Source: Zanthoxylum bungeanum
Lineage: Eukaryota > Streptophyta > Magnoliopsida > Sapindales > Rutaceae
Assembly: GCA_019454045.1 (NCBI GenBank)
Contig: SKCR01021395.1
Coordinates: 1 to 64,000, forward strand
Direction of reading: 5' to 3'
DNA length: 64,000 bases
Part shown: one piece after another, positions 9,579 to 20,057 of the stretch
Layout: each line of letters opens with the position of its first letter
How positions within the stretch are numbered: the stretch's first letter is position 1
The notes under the pieces: generated by a model
The model's database searches: none
What the model was told of the DNA's origin: nothing
The model's input: the letters and a program-made list of their open reading frames with translations, nothing else
Translations under genes and position numbers: made by a program

Positions 9579-12232
9579 TGTTGAGTTCTAATATAGGTCC
9601 CAAGATCATGAAAATCAAGCATAAAATTCGTATGAACACATCAAAGGAGTAAGGCGGAAACATAACTCACATTGAACGGTTTGAGATGTGAAGAACAAGA
9701 TCATTTTCTGCCTCCCTCCAAGCTCGGCAGTGGCTTCCTCATGCAGTGGGCTGCTCGGTTTCACTGGTTATTGTCTTCTCCATGATTGGCCATTGATGAA
9801 CACCATTGAAGCTCCAAGCTTCAAGCTTCCAAAACGATTCCAAGCTCATAAATTCGTTTCCCTATCACCATAATATAACCCATGGTGTGTGCTAGCACCA
9901 CATCTTCTTCCTTGCTTCTCATTTGCTCGGTCAAACCAGAAGAAAAGATGAAGAAGAATCGGCCAAGGAGACCGTGAGAGAGGTGAAGGGTTTTTGGCTC
10001 CAAAAGCCTAAAACTGTAAGTCACTTATGAAGAGAGAGAGAGAGAGTTATATTTGTGTATATCATTTTATTTATCTTTTATTTACCAAGTAATATAAATA
10101 AAATATATACAAAACTTTAATTAAAAAAGTCAAAAGCAAAAGCAAAAAGCTTTCAACTTTTCACCCATCACTTCTCTTTTTACATAAAGTCACTTCACTT
10201 TAATAAAGTGACAACTTGTCATGTCACATCACTCAAAGTGACAAGTGATTTGACAATTGACGCGATTAGTGATTTGACGCTTGATGTGACTTGCGTGCCG
10301 CACTCGAATTCGAAATGCAAATGCGCTCGCAATCACTCTCGGGCTCGGGTTCGCTAATTCCAAATTAACGAATTTTCCGTCACGTCGTAATTAAATGATT
10401 ACGCCTAGCGAAATCACTATTCACGTCGCTAACGAATTAATTCTAAATTAATTCGTTCGCCCAAATTAAAATCCAATTTCAATTCCGCGTCAAAATCCAA
10501 TTTCTAATAATATATCAAATATATTATTCCAAGCTTTCTTGAGTATTTCCAACACTTGGGTGAGTTTCTCTATCACCTTGATGTGCTAGCAAGAACAAAA
10601 ATTGAAAGACAAATTTCTCCTCCAAGAAGAAACCTATTCGGCCAAGAGAGAAGAAATTTGGGAGAGATGATAGTTACTTATTTCATAAACAATTGTGTGT
10701 TAAATATGGTTTCCAAAACCATGTTGGTTAACAACAAGTGGTTTTCTAAAAACCATTCACTTTTGCCAACTACCACCATCACCTTTGACAAGTGATGTGA
10801 GTGGTGGGTCCCACCCAATTAAATTCAAAATTCAAATGGGATTAGACAACACACTTCAGACTCGGTTACGTTTAATCCAATTAAACATATTTTCCGTCGC
10901 GACGTAATTAAATCCAATTTAATTAAATAATAATGGCTCGCAAAATTATTACGGAAGTCGCTAACGAATTAATTCAAAATTATTTCGTTCGCTAGAATTA
11001 AAATCTAATTTTAATTCCGAATTGAAATCTAATTTCAATTAATAAATCCAATATATTATTTTGGCCCAAATAAATAAATTAAATAGAAAAATCTAATTTA
11101 ACTATTAAATTTATTTTACCGATTAATTCCATATTAATCGCGTTCTCTCTTCTTCACGAATTAATCCCAGATTAATTCTTTCTCTGTTAATTAATCCCAG
11201 ATTAATTCTTGCCGTAATTAATCCCAGATTAATTTTCTCTCACGTTATTAATCCCAGATTAATTTTCTATTCGAGTCAAATCTCATCGGTGAATCTTCGG
11301 GAAGCGACCCAATAGATCCATGGATATGTTGGCAGTAAATATGGTCATCGGACTATCTGAATACGTCCATACCTGGTACCACGTTCTCACCGATTTACAA
11401 GACATGGTTGGCTTCTAGCAAAGCACCGTGCCTACCCAATTATCCAGAAATATTCTTTAAAGGAATATGTAATCTTTGTCAGAAGTAGTATAAGTAGTAT
11501 TGCGTATTACGATCAAGTATCAGAATGTCACATGCTAGGCCTGGGGCTGGAATTGTGTCTGCCCCGTACAAAGCATATATCGGATCACTGGTAACTAGTC
11601 TCTATAATCGGATAATCATGACCTTGTCATATTATCCTGATAGCTGCAGCATACAAGAGTTACAGTTTTGTAGCCTGCGTGATCATCATCTCTATATGCT
11701 AGAAGAGAGGTACACATAACCTGTCAAAAGCCCCGGACGACCAAAACCAAAGTATACTCATTGTCGCAAGTATTAGCGATGCAAGTCTTAGGTTAAGACC
11801 AAATACACCTACCCTGATTCGGATTCCCATAGTCACATAGTCATACTACCAATGGGATTCCGAGGGGTCTATCCAGAGCGAAGCTGTTTTCACACCATCG
11901 GTAAACAGAACCTCATATTACACTTGCATGATTATCCAATACCTAAATATATGAGAACTATGTCGGTATGCCTCCATAATGCGCACAAGTGCAATACTAG
12001 TCTATTTTGCTTTATCGATGTCCAGTCTCGATAATACTACGACTAGGAATATTTAATGATTAAACCTTAGTGGATTAATATTGTCTCATATCTTATTAAT
12101 CTGGTACTAATCATATCCCGGTAATCCAATTACAAATGATAAAATAGCAATTTCATTTGTCACATAATTAATTTGTACAACAACACCATGTTCTGTACAA
12201 ATAGTGATGCTATGGGTCATAATTGTCCAACA
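9579..12232 (-). repeat. Family L LTR, minus orientation, with internal partial duplication
   Basis: It starts TGTTGAG and ends TCCAACA, so both L termini are present. It is about 2.65 kb instead of about 2.0 kb. The CTCTATCACC...GTGCTAGC block occurs twice (near 9865-9895 and 10567-10590), and so does the following AT-rich module with CGCTAACGAATTAATTC, showing a direct duplication of several hundred bp with its joint near 10525. There is no matching TSD (left GTCCG, right AAAAA). Confidence 0.75.
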
Positions 12233-13111
12233 AAAAAATATCGATCCCACGAGGACTTAATACCTAAGTTATTAATTTATGAAGCCAAATTTTTACAAGT
12301 ATCTAATGGATTGATTGTTTGATTGGGTGGTGACTTTAAAATTAAAACAAGTAAGAGAAATAACGCGAAAGTAGATTGAGGAAAATTCAATATTAATAAA
12401 CCATCCAGGGTTGTGAATCATTCCAATATCTTTTTAAAGATGACGTGGTTAGTTTACGTCTGTGTAATATATTAGTTTATTAAACTGGAACACGAAATTC
12501 TACTAAAGCCTCTGTCGATGGTCAGATGCAAATACCCAGTGTAACCCAATTAAACCATATGTCTATCTCAACCAAGTTACCTGAATTCATTAAGATTAAG
12601 TTCTAATTGTGGCTACCCCCGCCAGACAGGTTTCTGTCTATCCTGTAAGGAAATCTATTAAATGTTTATCTATCCTCAAGGAAGATCGTGGGCTATCAAG
12701 TCTAAGGCTGAAACCTAAATTCCTTTGTCAAGTTTATTTTAAGTTTACCAGATCAATCTTATTAGTGGTCAGTTAACAAGAAGCATTAAGCTTAAGACTT
12801 AATAAGTAAACCTTTATATTACCCAAACTATAAAATAACCCCTTATAAACCAGTGATATTGGAATTCATCACAACCCTAGATAACAGACTTAGTTACGAC
12901 ACATATCTAAGGCTAGTAAAAGCTTAAATAAAATAAAAGACATAAAGTCTATGCTGGAAAGTAAATGATGGAAAGTAAAAATGAAAAAGTAAATGCTGGA
13001 AATTAAAATTATAAAAATACAATAAAAGAATATACTGAGGTTAAAGGATCCACTTTTATCACTACTATTTTAGATATCTCCCTTATTATAACATATAAAT
13101 TTTGAGTGATA

Positions 13112-13266
13112 ATTACCAACCTGCCATATAGGTGGTATCCTGATTAAGTCAAATTAATAATTAATTACCAACTGACCAATCATGCGGTATCTAGTTTAGT
13201 CAAGTTTAAATCGAATTTCAATAATCACCAATCGACCAATAAAACGGTATCATCATTAAGTGAGGT
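13112..13266. repeat. Three imperfect tandem units of about 52-60 bp
   Basis: The units at 13112-13153, 13164-13205 and 13223-13266 share an ATTACCAAC or ATCACCAAT start, a GACCAAT word, GGTATC, and an AGTCAA or AGTGAG end. They lie inside the G2 LTR. The function is unknown. Confidence 0.6.
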
Positions 13267-13613
13267 TTTAAATAGTTTATATATTATAATTAAGGGAGAT
13301 TAATCTAAATAATAGTAATAAAAGCTTTACCTTTTACCCCAGCAGGGGGAAGTTACCTCCTCATTACTGAAAAGTAAAAACTAAAAAGTAAAGAAAGGAA
13401 AATACTATTGCGTAAAAGTAAATTGTAGAAAGTAAAGACTGAAAAGTAAAGAAAAGAAAGTGCAAATGCGAAAATTAATTACTGAAAGCTGTAAATAAAC
13501 AAACAAGATACATTATTCTTAGTATTATTAAGGAATTACATAGAGGAAAGTATGAATTCAATTCTAAAATTTTGTCCTCTTTTTATAGGGAAAAATTGGC
13601 GCGCGCGTCACGA

Positions 13614-13930
13614 CACGTGAAGTGTGCTTACAACGCGACGCGCCGTAGATCTTGGACGCGTGGCTTTCCCTTTTGCTGAGATGGTGACACGTGGCAGAGC
13701 TGAATGATTAACTCAGTAATTGTGCTGACGTGACGCTGACTGAATTATTGTGTTGACGTCATTGATGATGTGACGATGATGATTATCGGCAGCATGTGAT
13801 GATGACACGTGTCTGGTGTACGTTAGCATGATTTGCTGTGATGTTGACATATGGCATGCGCATGTTAGCAGATTCAGTGCACATTAGCGGATGGCAAATT
13901 TTAGCAAAACCTCTCTGATTGTTCCACGTG
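13614..13930. promoter_or_regulatory. Cluster of G-boxes and a CRE-like palindrome in the G2 LTR
   Basis: CACGTG occurs at 13614-13619, 13688-13693, 13806-13811 and 13925-13930, and TGACGTCA at 13754-13761. ACGTG- and GACGTG-type half sites lie between them. In plants these ACGT cores bind bZIP and bHLH factors (ABA, light or stress responses). Their position in the 5' part of the LTR suits an enhancer in U3; the regulatory role is inference. Confidence 0.5.
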
Positions 13931-14167
13931 TCCCAGCGCACGTTAGCAGACTCCGGCGCACGTTAGCGATCACGACGCCCAAATGAGAGTTTTGTCATTT
14001 TTGTCCGTTTTTCACTGTTTTGGCCCTGAATTGTTTCCTAAGGGTCCTGAAACCTTATTTATCTACAAAATACCACAAAACACATTAAAATATTCACAAA
14101 ACTAAAGACACTGTATAAAATATTAGGTCAAATGAGTGGGAAATATTGATATATTTACCACTCATCA

Positions 14168-14581
14168 CTTTACTTTATGTCATTTACTTTATTTATGTTT
14201 TTATTATTCCTAGATATGTGTGGTAACTAAACCCATTTATCTAGGGTTGTGATGAATTCCAATATCACCGATTTATAAGTGGTAATTTTATGTTTTGGGT
14301 AATATAAAAGTTTATTTATTGAGCCTTAGTCTTAATGCTTCTTATTAACTGGCCATTAATAAGATTGATTTGGTAAACTTAAAATGAACTTGGTAAAAGG
14401 GATTTTAGGTTTCATAGATAGTTTCTTAATATTGATGTTTCCTGTAATTTACATTCCCACTATTTTATTTACTTTTTTAAACAAAAATAACCATCAAATT
14501 AACAATCAATCTATTAGATACTCGTAAACATTTAACGTCATAAATTAATAGCTAATGTATTATGTCATCGTGGGATCGATA
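14168..14581 (+). repeat. Partial gypsy LTR arm, inverted relative to G2
   Basis: It starts immediately after the CCACTCATCA terminus of G2 and reads as the inverse of 12239-12955, minus an internal 275 bp. It ends CGTGGGATCGATA. Confidence 0.6.
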
Positions 14582-15601
14582 CATTTTATACTACTCGAAT
14601 GATACGTGTATTTGCGTTACATGATTGATTTCACCGATCAATATCAGATATTTGTTACTACTGTGTTCGTGTTTGTGTTCAAATTAGTGGCGTTCGTGTC
14701 ACGTTCGATATTGGGTTCGAATGAAACTTAGAAAAAGGTTCCATGCATAGTGAGTTTATCTTTCCGTTCCAATGAAACCTTCCAGTGTGTTTGCGTTCGA
14801 GTTGCGTTGGAGACTATGTTCGAACGAGTTTGCTAAAAAGAAAGCATTCATCACGCGTTCTTGTTGCATTCGAACACTGGTGCGTAAGTAGGTTATTTTG
14901 GAAACGTTTTAAAGCCAGTTTTGCACAAGGAAACACTTACCTTTTCCCTACCTATATAAACAAACAATGAGCCACCATAATAAGTGTTAAAAAATAATTT
15001 TTAGTGCGTTAAAATCTTTTGTTTCAACCTCTTGAGAATCCACCTTAAAGACTACTTTGATTATTCATCTTCTCTGTTTTGGTGAGATCCTTCCTTGATA
15101 TATCGTCAACACAAAAACACAATCCTAACCCAATTTCCTAAACCTTTAGAGTTATCAAGGAGGAAGATTGGTAGTCGAAGTTCCGGCGTTGCATGTTGCA
15201 TGGTTGATCCTCTTAGAGACTTTAAAGGTTTTGAAAAAGGTTGTTTGGTGCGAGCTCGAGTTCTTCGGGTTATTACGATCTGGAGGTATTAAAGTCGGCA
15301 GAGTTTCAACCATAGGTCTTATACCATCATTGTAAGTTTTCTCGTTATAATAGATTTTGGCTGGTAACCTAAATACCCGGAGTGGTTTTGTACTCGCACG
15401 AGTTTTCCATTTTGATAACAAAATTACTAGTGTTGATTTTCTTTTCTATTTTGGTTTGTTTGGTTTGATTCATAATTTTTAGATTTAATGGTTCATGTTG
15501 GTAATCCATAGTAATAATAATTAGGACTTGTAATAAATTATTGTTTTTAATTCCGTATAAAGTCACAAATCTAGACTAAAATCGAATTTTCAGGGTTGAT
15601 A
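14582..15601 (+). other. Unassigned stretch, possibly an old copia LTR or leader
   Basis: No repeat partner or protein motif is visible in this window. Words such as CGTTCGA and GTTCGAA recur in the first 300 bp. A CCTATATAAAC box at 14951-14961 is preceded by CTTACCTTTTC, an arrangement common in plant LTR promoters. GTAAGTTTTC at about 15332 resembles a splice donor. The frames at 15095-15292 and 15155-15421 overlap on opposite strands and look incidental. It could be the LTR and leader of the copia remnant downstream. Confidence 0.3.
14951..14961 (+). promoter_or_regulatory. Candidate TATA box
   Basis: CCTATATAAAC in a moderately GC-rich context upstream of a transcribable stretch. It is the best TATA match in the left third, and fits an LTR promoter. 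There is no direct evidence of transcription. Confidence 0.3.
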
Positions 15602-16217
15602 TAAAGTGTAAAAACCTACTTTGTAAGAACTTCTCCATGAAAGACATGGGTGAAACTTCCTATAAACATGGTATGAGGCTCTATCGGGATAGAGAAATGA
15701 AGCTTGTAGGGTTTTCACAATCCACGTACATAGATAAAATGTTAGGAATGTATGTTTTTACGAATAGTAAGGCAGTATATGCACCGTTTCGATACGGCAT
15801 GCATCTTTCGAAGAAAGTGATACCTCTCACTAAGAAATAGAGGGTTAGAATGTCTAAATTTCCATATGCTTCTTGTATTGGAAGAATTATGTATGTTATG
15901 CTATGTACAAGATCCGACATTAGTTTCAGCATTAGTATGACTAGTTGATATCAATCTGATCCAGGTAATGAGCATTAGGCAGCCGTGAAACATATCTAGA
16001 AATACCGTAAAGGGTACTAAAGATGATTCTCTAATTTATAGAGGAGATGAGCTACAACTGAAGAGTTATACAGACTGCAATCTCCAAGGAGATTCGGATA
16101 ATAGAAAGTCTACATCTAGATACATATTTACCTGTAATAGCGATGCAGTTAGTTGGCGATGTTCAAAACAAGGCTATACAACTTATTCCATCACTAAGGC
16201 ATAATTTATAGCGGCTG
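15602..16217 (+). pseudogene. Ty1/copia reverse transcriptase C-terminus and RNase H remnant
   Basis: The plus strand encodes a collinear copia fragment. The open part at 15637-15837 contains MKDMGETSYKHGMRLYRDRE and FSQSTYIDKML, matching the SMKDLGEA...LG..IYRDR....LSQ..YI connection motif. After a TAG at 15838 the same frame continues with MYVMLCTRSDIS, a VKHI.KY segment, SYTDCN and an SWRCSKQ motif ending near FIAAVGH. It has several in-frame stops and lacks everything upstream (gag to RT palm) and the 3' end. It ends at 16217, where family F begins at a shared TAGGACACA word. It is a dead fragment of an older copia insertion, related to but distinct from the 29802-60112 element. Confidence 0.85.
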
Positions 16218-17506
16218 TAGGACACATAAATCGGCGACGCTATTCTAGGCTCGTGGCCTAGTTGGGAGTACAAAATAGCCCACGAGGGAACTAAACCGGA
16301 GAAATAACATGGAGTCGCCACCCGGTGTGAACCGAGGCAAATATTTAAGGCCGCACTCACCCCTCGCAAGGGAACACCTCAAACCTGTTGGGTTCTGAAT
16401 GGTCCCTTACTTATGCCACTTGTAATGATGTGATTTCTGCATTATCTTAACTGAATCTACGCAACATGCTCAAGAACAACCTATATCTAGTTCATGTTCA
16501 TAAAGATAAATCCTATGTCTAAGTTTGCATGCTTGGAAATTAAGTCCTCATAACACACGACAACACACGGCAATCTCATGAACATATTTCTATTATATAA
16601 TGCGAAAAGCAAACAATAACATAAACCTAATGAAAATTCCAAACGCAAAACGAATAACTACTCATGCTTAAAAATAAACAACTAAATCATGCTAAAAAAA
16701 TAAATAACATACTAGACTAAATCATGCTTAAAAAAATAAATAACATACTAGACTAAATCATGCTCGCATACATGTTTGGATGAAACGAAATACGTGTGTC
16801 TCTCAAGTGGTACGTGGCATTGTATCTTGAGTGCAAACCGCACTACCGTCCATTCAGATTTGGCTATGGAATTTACGTTCGGGTTTCCATCCGATATACC
16901 ACAAGAGAGACAACATATTCCGTTCATCCGAAATTCACATCATGCATCAATCCATAATACTCACATGCAATAAAGTATTAAAAAAACGAAAGATAATAAT
17001 AAAGAAGGTGCCCTCAGCTCTAACATCTTTTGTCGTCTCTCGAAAGTGCTTTACACGGCCGTCGGAAGGGTTGATGCTCTGCAACTCTCCCGGTAAACTG
17101 GTTCAATGTTTTTCCTCGTTGTTTCACTGTTTGGGCTGCTGTTTTCACTCCATTTCGCTGCTATTTTCAAGGTATTTTCTGGTCACTATTTTTGGTAATT
17201 AAGAGACTGTTTTGCGGATTAGTTGGACTGGTTTGGGTTGCGGTTTTTGGACTGTTTTTAGTGCAATTTTATGGCTATTTATGGGCGTTTTTAAGGGTCT
17301 AATATGCGGCAAACTGGGCAGTTTTATGAGGGTTTGAGCGGTAGTTTAAAGGACTGGTCAGTGAGTAGTTTAGGCGTGCAATGAGGTGGGGTTTACGGCG
17401 TAACTGGGCGTGCAGTTTCAGTGTTTAACTAGGCAGTTTCCGGGGCAGTTGATGCGTTGATTTTGAGGGGCTTTAGGACGTGTTTTGGAGGTAGCTGGTG
17501 GCATAC

Positions 17507-17640
17507 GTGAGTGGAGTGTGTTTGTGGCGTGAGGCAGTGAGTGGCTTACGTGAATGGAGTGTGTTTGTGGCGTGAGGCAGTGAGTGGCTTACGTGAGTGG
17601 AGTGTGTTTGTGGCGTGAGGCAGTGAAGGGCTTACGTGAG
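17507..17640. repeat. 43-bp tandem repeat, three copies
   Basis: Units start at 17507, 17550 and 17593. Each contains GTGAGTGGAGTGTGTTTGTG or a one-base variant, then GCGTGAGGCAGTGA. They are nearly identical, so the array is recent. The homologous part of F copy 1 (near 5450-5590) has only loose versions of these words. Confidence 0.8.
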
Positions 17641-18230
17641 TTGTGTGCGTGAAGGAGCAGGTGGCGTGAGAAGGGTTTCTTGGCTGCTTGAAGGTTTCCG
17701 AGTGCTGTGTGTTGATTGTGAGTGGGCAGTTTATGAGAGGTTTTGGTATGTGAGGTTGAGAGTTTGCTTCAGGGTTTCACGGCAATGGGGAGAGGACTTG
17801 GGAGGCTATTGGCGTGAGTGAGCTAGGTTATTTTCTTTTTGTTTCGTGAGAATGAGCTAGGTGTGTGTCTTGCGGGGGTTTGGGTTAAAAATGTGTTTTA
17901 AAAGAGAGGTCCAAAAAGCGAACCCGAAGCGAAACGAGGGAATTAAGTCCAACAAAAATGTCAATTCTTGACTCTTCCCTTCCGACGTCCGTTTCCCGTG
18001 ACTTCCACAATTAAAGAGGTAGTGTCTCCATCTGAGACTCATCATCGGGACTTATATGCAAAAATGCAGTGCATACAGTCACCCCCACTTTGATGGGACT
18101 TGTGCAGTGTGTGACACTGACAATCCTATCAAAGTTTATGCAATGCATTTTTACTTACCTGGCTCGCCAGCTGCCACTTGACTTGCCTATTGCTTTGAAT
18201 TGAGTTGATCTGGTGGTCCATTTTCGAACT

Positions 18231-18591
18231 GTGCTCCATTTTTGGAGCACCATTTTAGTCATCTGTTTTGTGTGCTCCATTTTGGAGCGCCATTTTGGGC
18301 ATATGTTGTTTGTGCTCCATTTTGGAGTGCCATTTTCGGTATCTGTTGTGTGTGCCATATTTTGGAGCGCGCCATTTTTGGCATATGTTGTGTGTGCTCC
18401 ATTTTGGAATGCCATTTTCGACATCTGTTGTGTATGCTCCATTTTGGAGTGCCATTTTCAGCATCTGTTGTGTGTGCTCCATTTTGGAGCGCCATTTTCG
18501 ACATCTGTTGTGTGTGCCCCATTTTGGAGTGCCATTTTCGACATCTGTTGTGTGTGCTCCATTTTGGAGCGCCATTTTCGGCATCTGTTGT
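18231..18591. repeat. Minisatellite 1: 40-bp unit, about nine copies
   Basis: Each unit contains TGTGCTCCATTTTGGAG, GCCATTTTCG and CATCTGTTG. The last copies are almost identical; the first ones have indels. Open frames in both directions here (up to 180 codons) exist because the unit lacks stops in several phases and are not genes. Confidence 0.9.
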
Positions 18592-18763
18592 GGTCTATTT
18601 CTGAACCGTGCTGTGCGATAATGTGGCTCATTTTTGAACTGTTACTTGATGAGATGGTCTTTGCCGCTACAAACCTGCGAATACAAAACAAAAATTGCAT
18701 GAATGTGATATGTATGCATATATGCCTGGATAAGTTTCCTATTCCGATGGGTTAGGCCTTCCT

Positions 18764-19050
18764 TGGTCCATTTCCGAACCGTGCTCCATTTTGGAGTGCC
18801 ATTTTCGGCGTCTAATGTGATAGTGGTCCATTTCCGAACCGTGCTCCATTTTCAGAGTGCCATTTTCGATGTCTGATGTGATAGTGGTCCATTTCCGAAC
18901 CGTGCTCCATTTTCGGAGTGCCTTTTTCGGCGTCTGATGTGATAAGGGTCCATTTCCGAACCATGCTCCATTTTCGGAGTGCCATTTTCGACGTTTGATG
19001 TGATAGTGGTCCATTTCCGAACCGTGATCCATTTTCGGAGTGTAATTTTC
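18764..19050. repeat. Minisatellite 2: 60-61-bp unit, about five copies
   Basis: Each unit is GTGGTCCATTTCCGAACC followed by a version of the 40-bp unit of minisatellite 1 (GTGCTCCATTTTCGGAGTGC, ATTTTCGGCGTCTGATGTG). The two arrays therefore share an ancestor. Confidence 0.9.
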
Positions 19051-19270
19051 CTGTAAAAGTGTTTGGTCGCCCCTGAGCCTGCTCATAGTTCCTTTCTGTC
19101 GATTCTCTCTTGGTGATTGCTCAGTTTCCTTTAGTCTTATTGCTCAAGTTCTCGATAAATCCCTTATTCGCGGGGTGGTTGACTAGTCGCCCCCAGACTC
19201 GATTTAGCTTTTTGATCTTCGTTGCTTGTACTTGGCCAAAGTAGATAATGTGATGTGACGTTCCAAAACT

Positions 19271-19840
19271 GCTGATGATCTGGGCCTCGACCCTGGGACT
19301 CATCCCCAAACCTGATATCGATGCTGATGTGGGCCTCAACCCTGTGACTCATCCCAAAACTGATACTAATGTGGGCCTCGCCCCCAAACTGATACTGATG
19401 TGGGCCTCACCCAGATTGATACTGATGTAGGCCTCGCCCCCAGACTGATATCGATGTGGGCCTCGCCTCAGACTGATACTATTGCGGGCCTCGCCCCCAA
19501 ACTGATACTAATGTGGGCCTCGCCCTAAGACTGATACCGATGTGGGCCTTGCCCCAGACTAATATTGATGTGGGCCTCGCCCCCATACTGATACTGATAT
19601 GGGCCTCGCCCCAAACTGATATTGATGTGGGCCTCGCCCCCAAATTGATACTGATGTGGGCCTCGCCCCCAAACTGATACTGATGTGGGCCTCGCCCCAG
19701 ACTCATACTGATGTGGGCCTCGCCCCCTGATTGATATTGATGTAGGCCTCGCCCCCAAACTGATACTGATGTGGGCCTCACCCCAGACTAATACTGATGT
19801 GGGACTCGCCCCCTGATTGATACTGTTGTGGCCATGCCCC
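19271..19840. repeat. Minisatellite 3: about 29-bp unit, about 19 copies
   Basis: The unit is GATGTGGGCCTCGCCCCCAA followed by ACTGATACT, with 1-2-bp length changes. It is unrelated in sequence to arrays 1 and 2. It is CpG-bearing and GC-rich in an AT-rich window. The 100-codon frames in it are artefacts of the repeat. Confidence 0.9.
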
Positions 19841-20057
19841 ATGCTACATTTTCAAGATTGATTCTGATGTGATGTCGCATATCAACATGTTGTATTGCCT
19901 CTCATGAGATAGTCCTGATAGCTAAACATATTTTCGTCCTCAACGGATGCTTCGCTTCGAAACCAAAGAACCTTCAAAGCACTTAATATACTCAAATCCG
20001 ACCATTTGAGTGCATGATCTGAACTAGACTCCTAGTGTGTGTGTGTGCCAAGGCTCT

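Larger units (their letters stand above)
12233..14167 (-). repeat. Athila-type gypsy LTR (copy G2), minus orientation
   Basis: The right end is CCACTCATCA (TGATGAGTGG in sense), as in G1. The region 13315-14167 aligns with G1. Further left, 12239-12955 contains TATCGATCCCACGAGGA and matches 14168-14581 in inverted orientation. No polypurine tract follows its right end, so it is either a solo LTR or a rearranged one. It carries the ACGT-core cluster listed separately. No coding frame. Confidence 0.6.
12239..14581. repeat. Large inverted repeat: arms 12239-12955 and 14168-14581
   Basis: The left arm begins TATCGATCCCACGA and the right arm ends with its complement. Matching blocks include TGATATTGGAATTCATCACA (near 12848) against the complement near 14243-14263, and GTATCTAATGGATTGATTG against the complement near 14503-14523. 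The right arm lacks about 275 bp present on the left (roughly 12425-12700). It is probably two related LTR ends brought together in opposite orientation. Confidence 0.75.
16218..20057. repeat. Family F repeat, copy 2, left portion
   Basis: It begins with a block (TAGGACACA, CTAGTTGGGAGTAC, ACTAAACCGGAGAAATAACA, GGAGTCGCC) that recurs at 63907-64000. The part from about 16405 to 17910 matches 4115-6040. Downstream are a tract containing AGTCACCCCCACTTTGATGG, then three minisatellites. Element A interrupts it at 20057 (TSD GCTCT), and it continues at 62194. No protein motif was found. The layout, with long non-coding sequence and internal minisatellites, fits a large non-autonomous LTR element. 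Confidence 0.6.

Noticed and set aside
15095..15566. Candidate host gene exon with a splice-donor-like GTAAGT
   Set aside because: Opposing frames overlap, no recognised protein motif appears, and it lies just upstream of a copia remnant, so an LTR or leader is more likely.
19271..19840. Possible CRISPR-like array (short repeats, similar spacing)
   Set aside because: The units are directly adjacent without unique spacers and lie in a plant retroelement, so it is a minisatellite.
18155..19842. Many overlapping open frames of 80-180 codons on both strands with repetitive residues
   Set aside because: They are translations of minisatellites whose units lack stops in several phases. No start context, no domain, and both strands are equally open.
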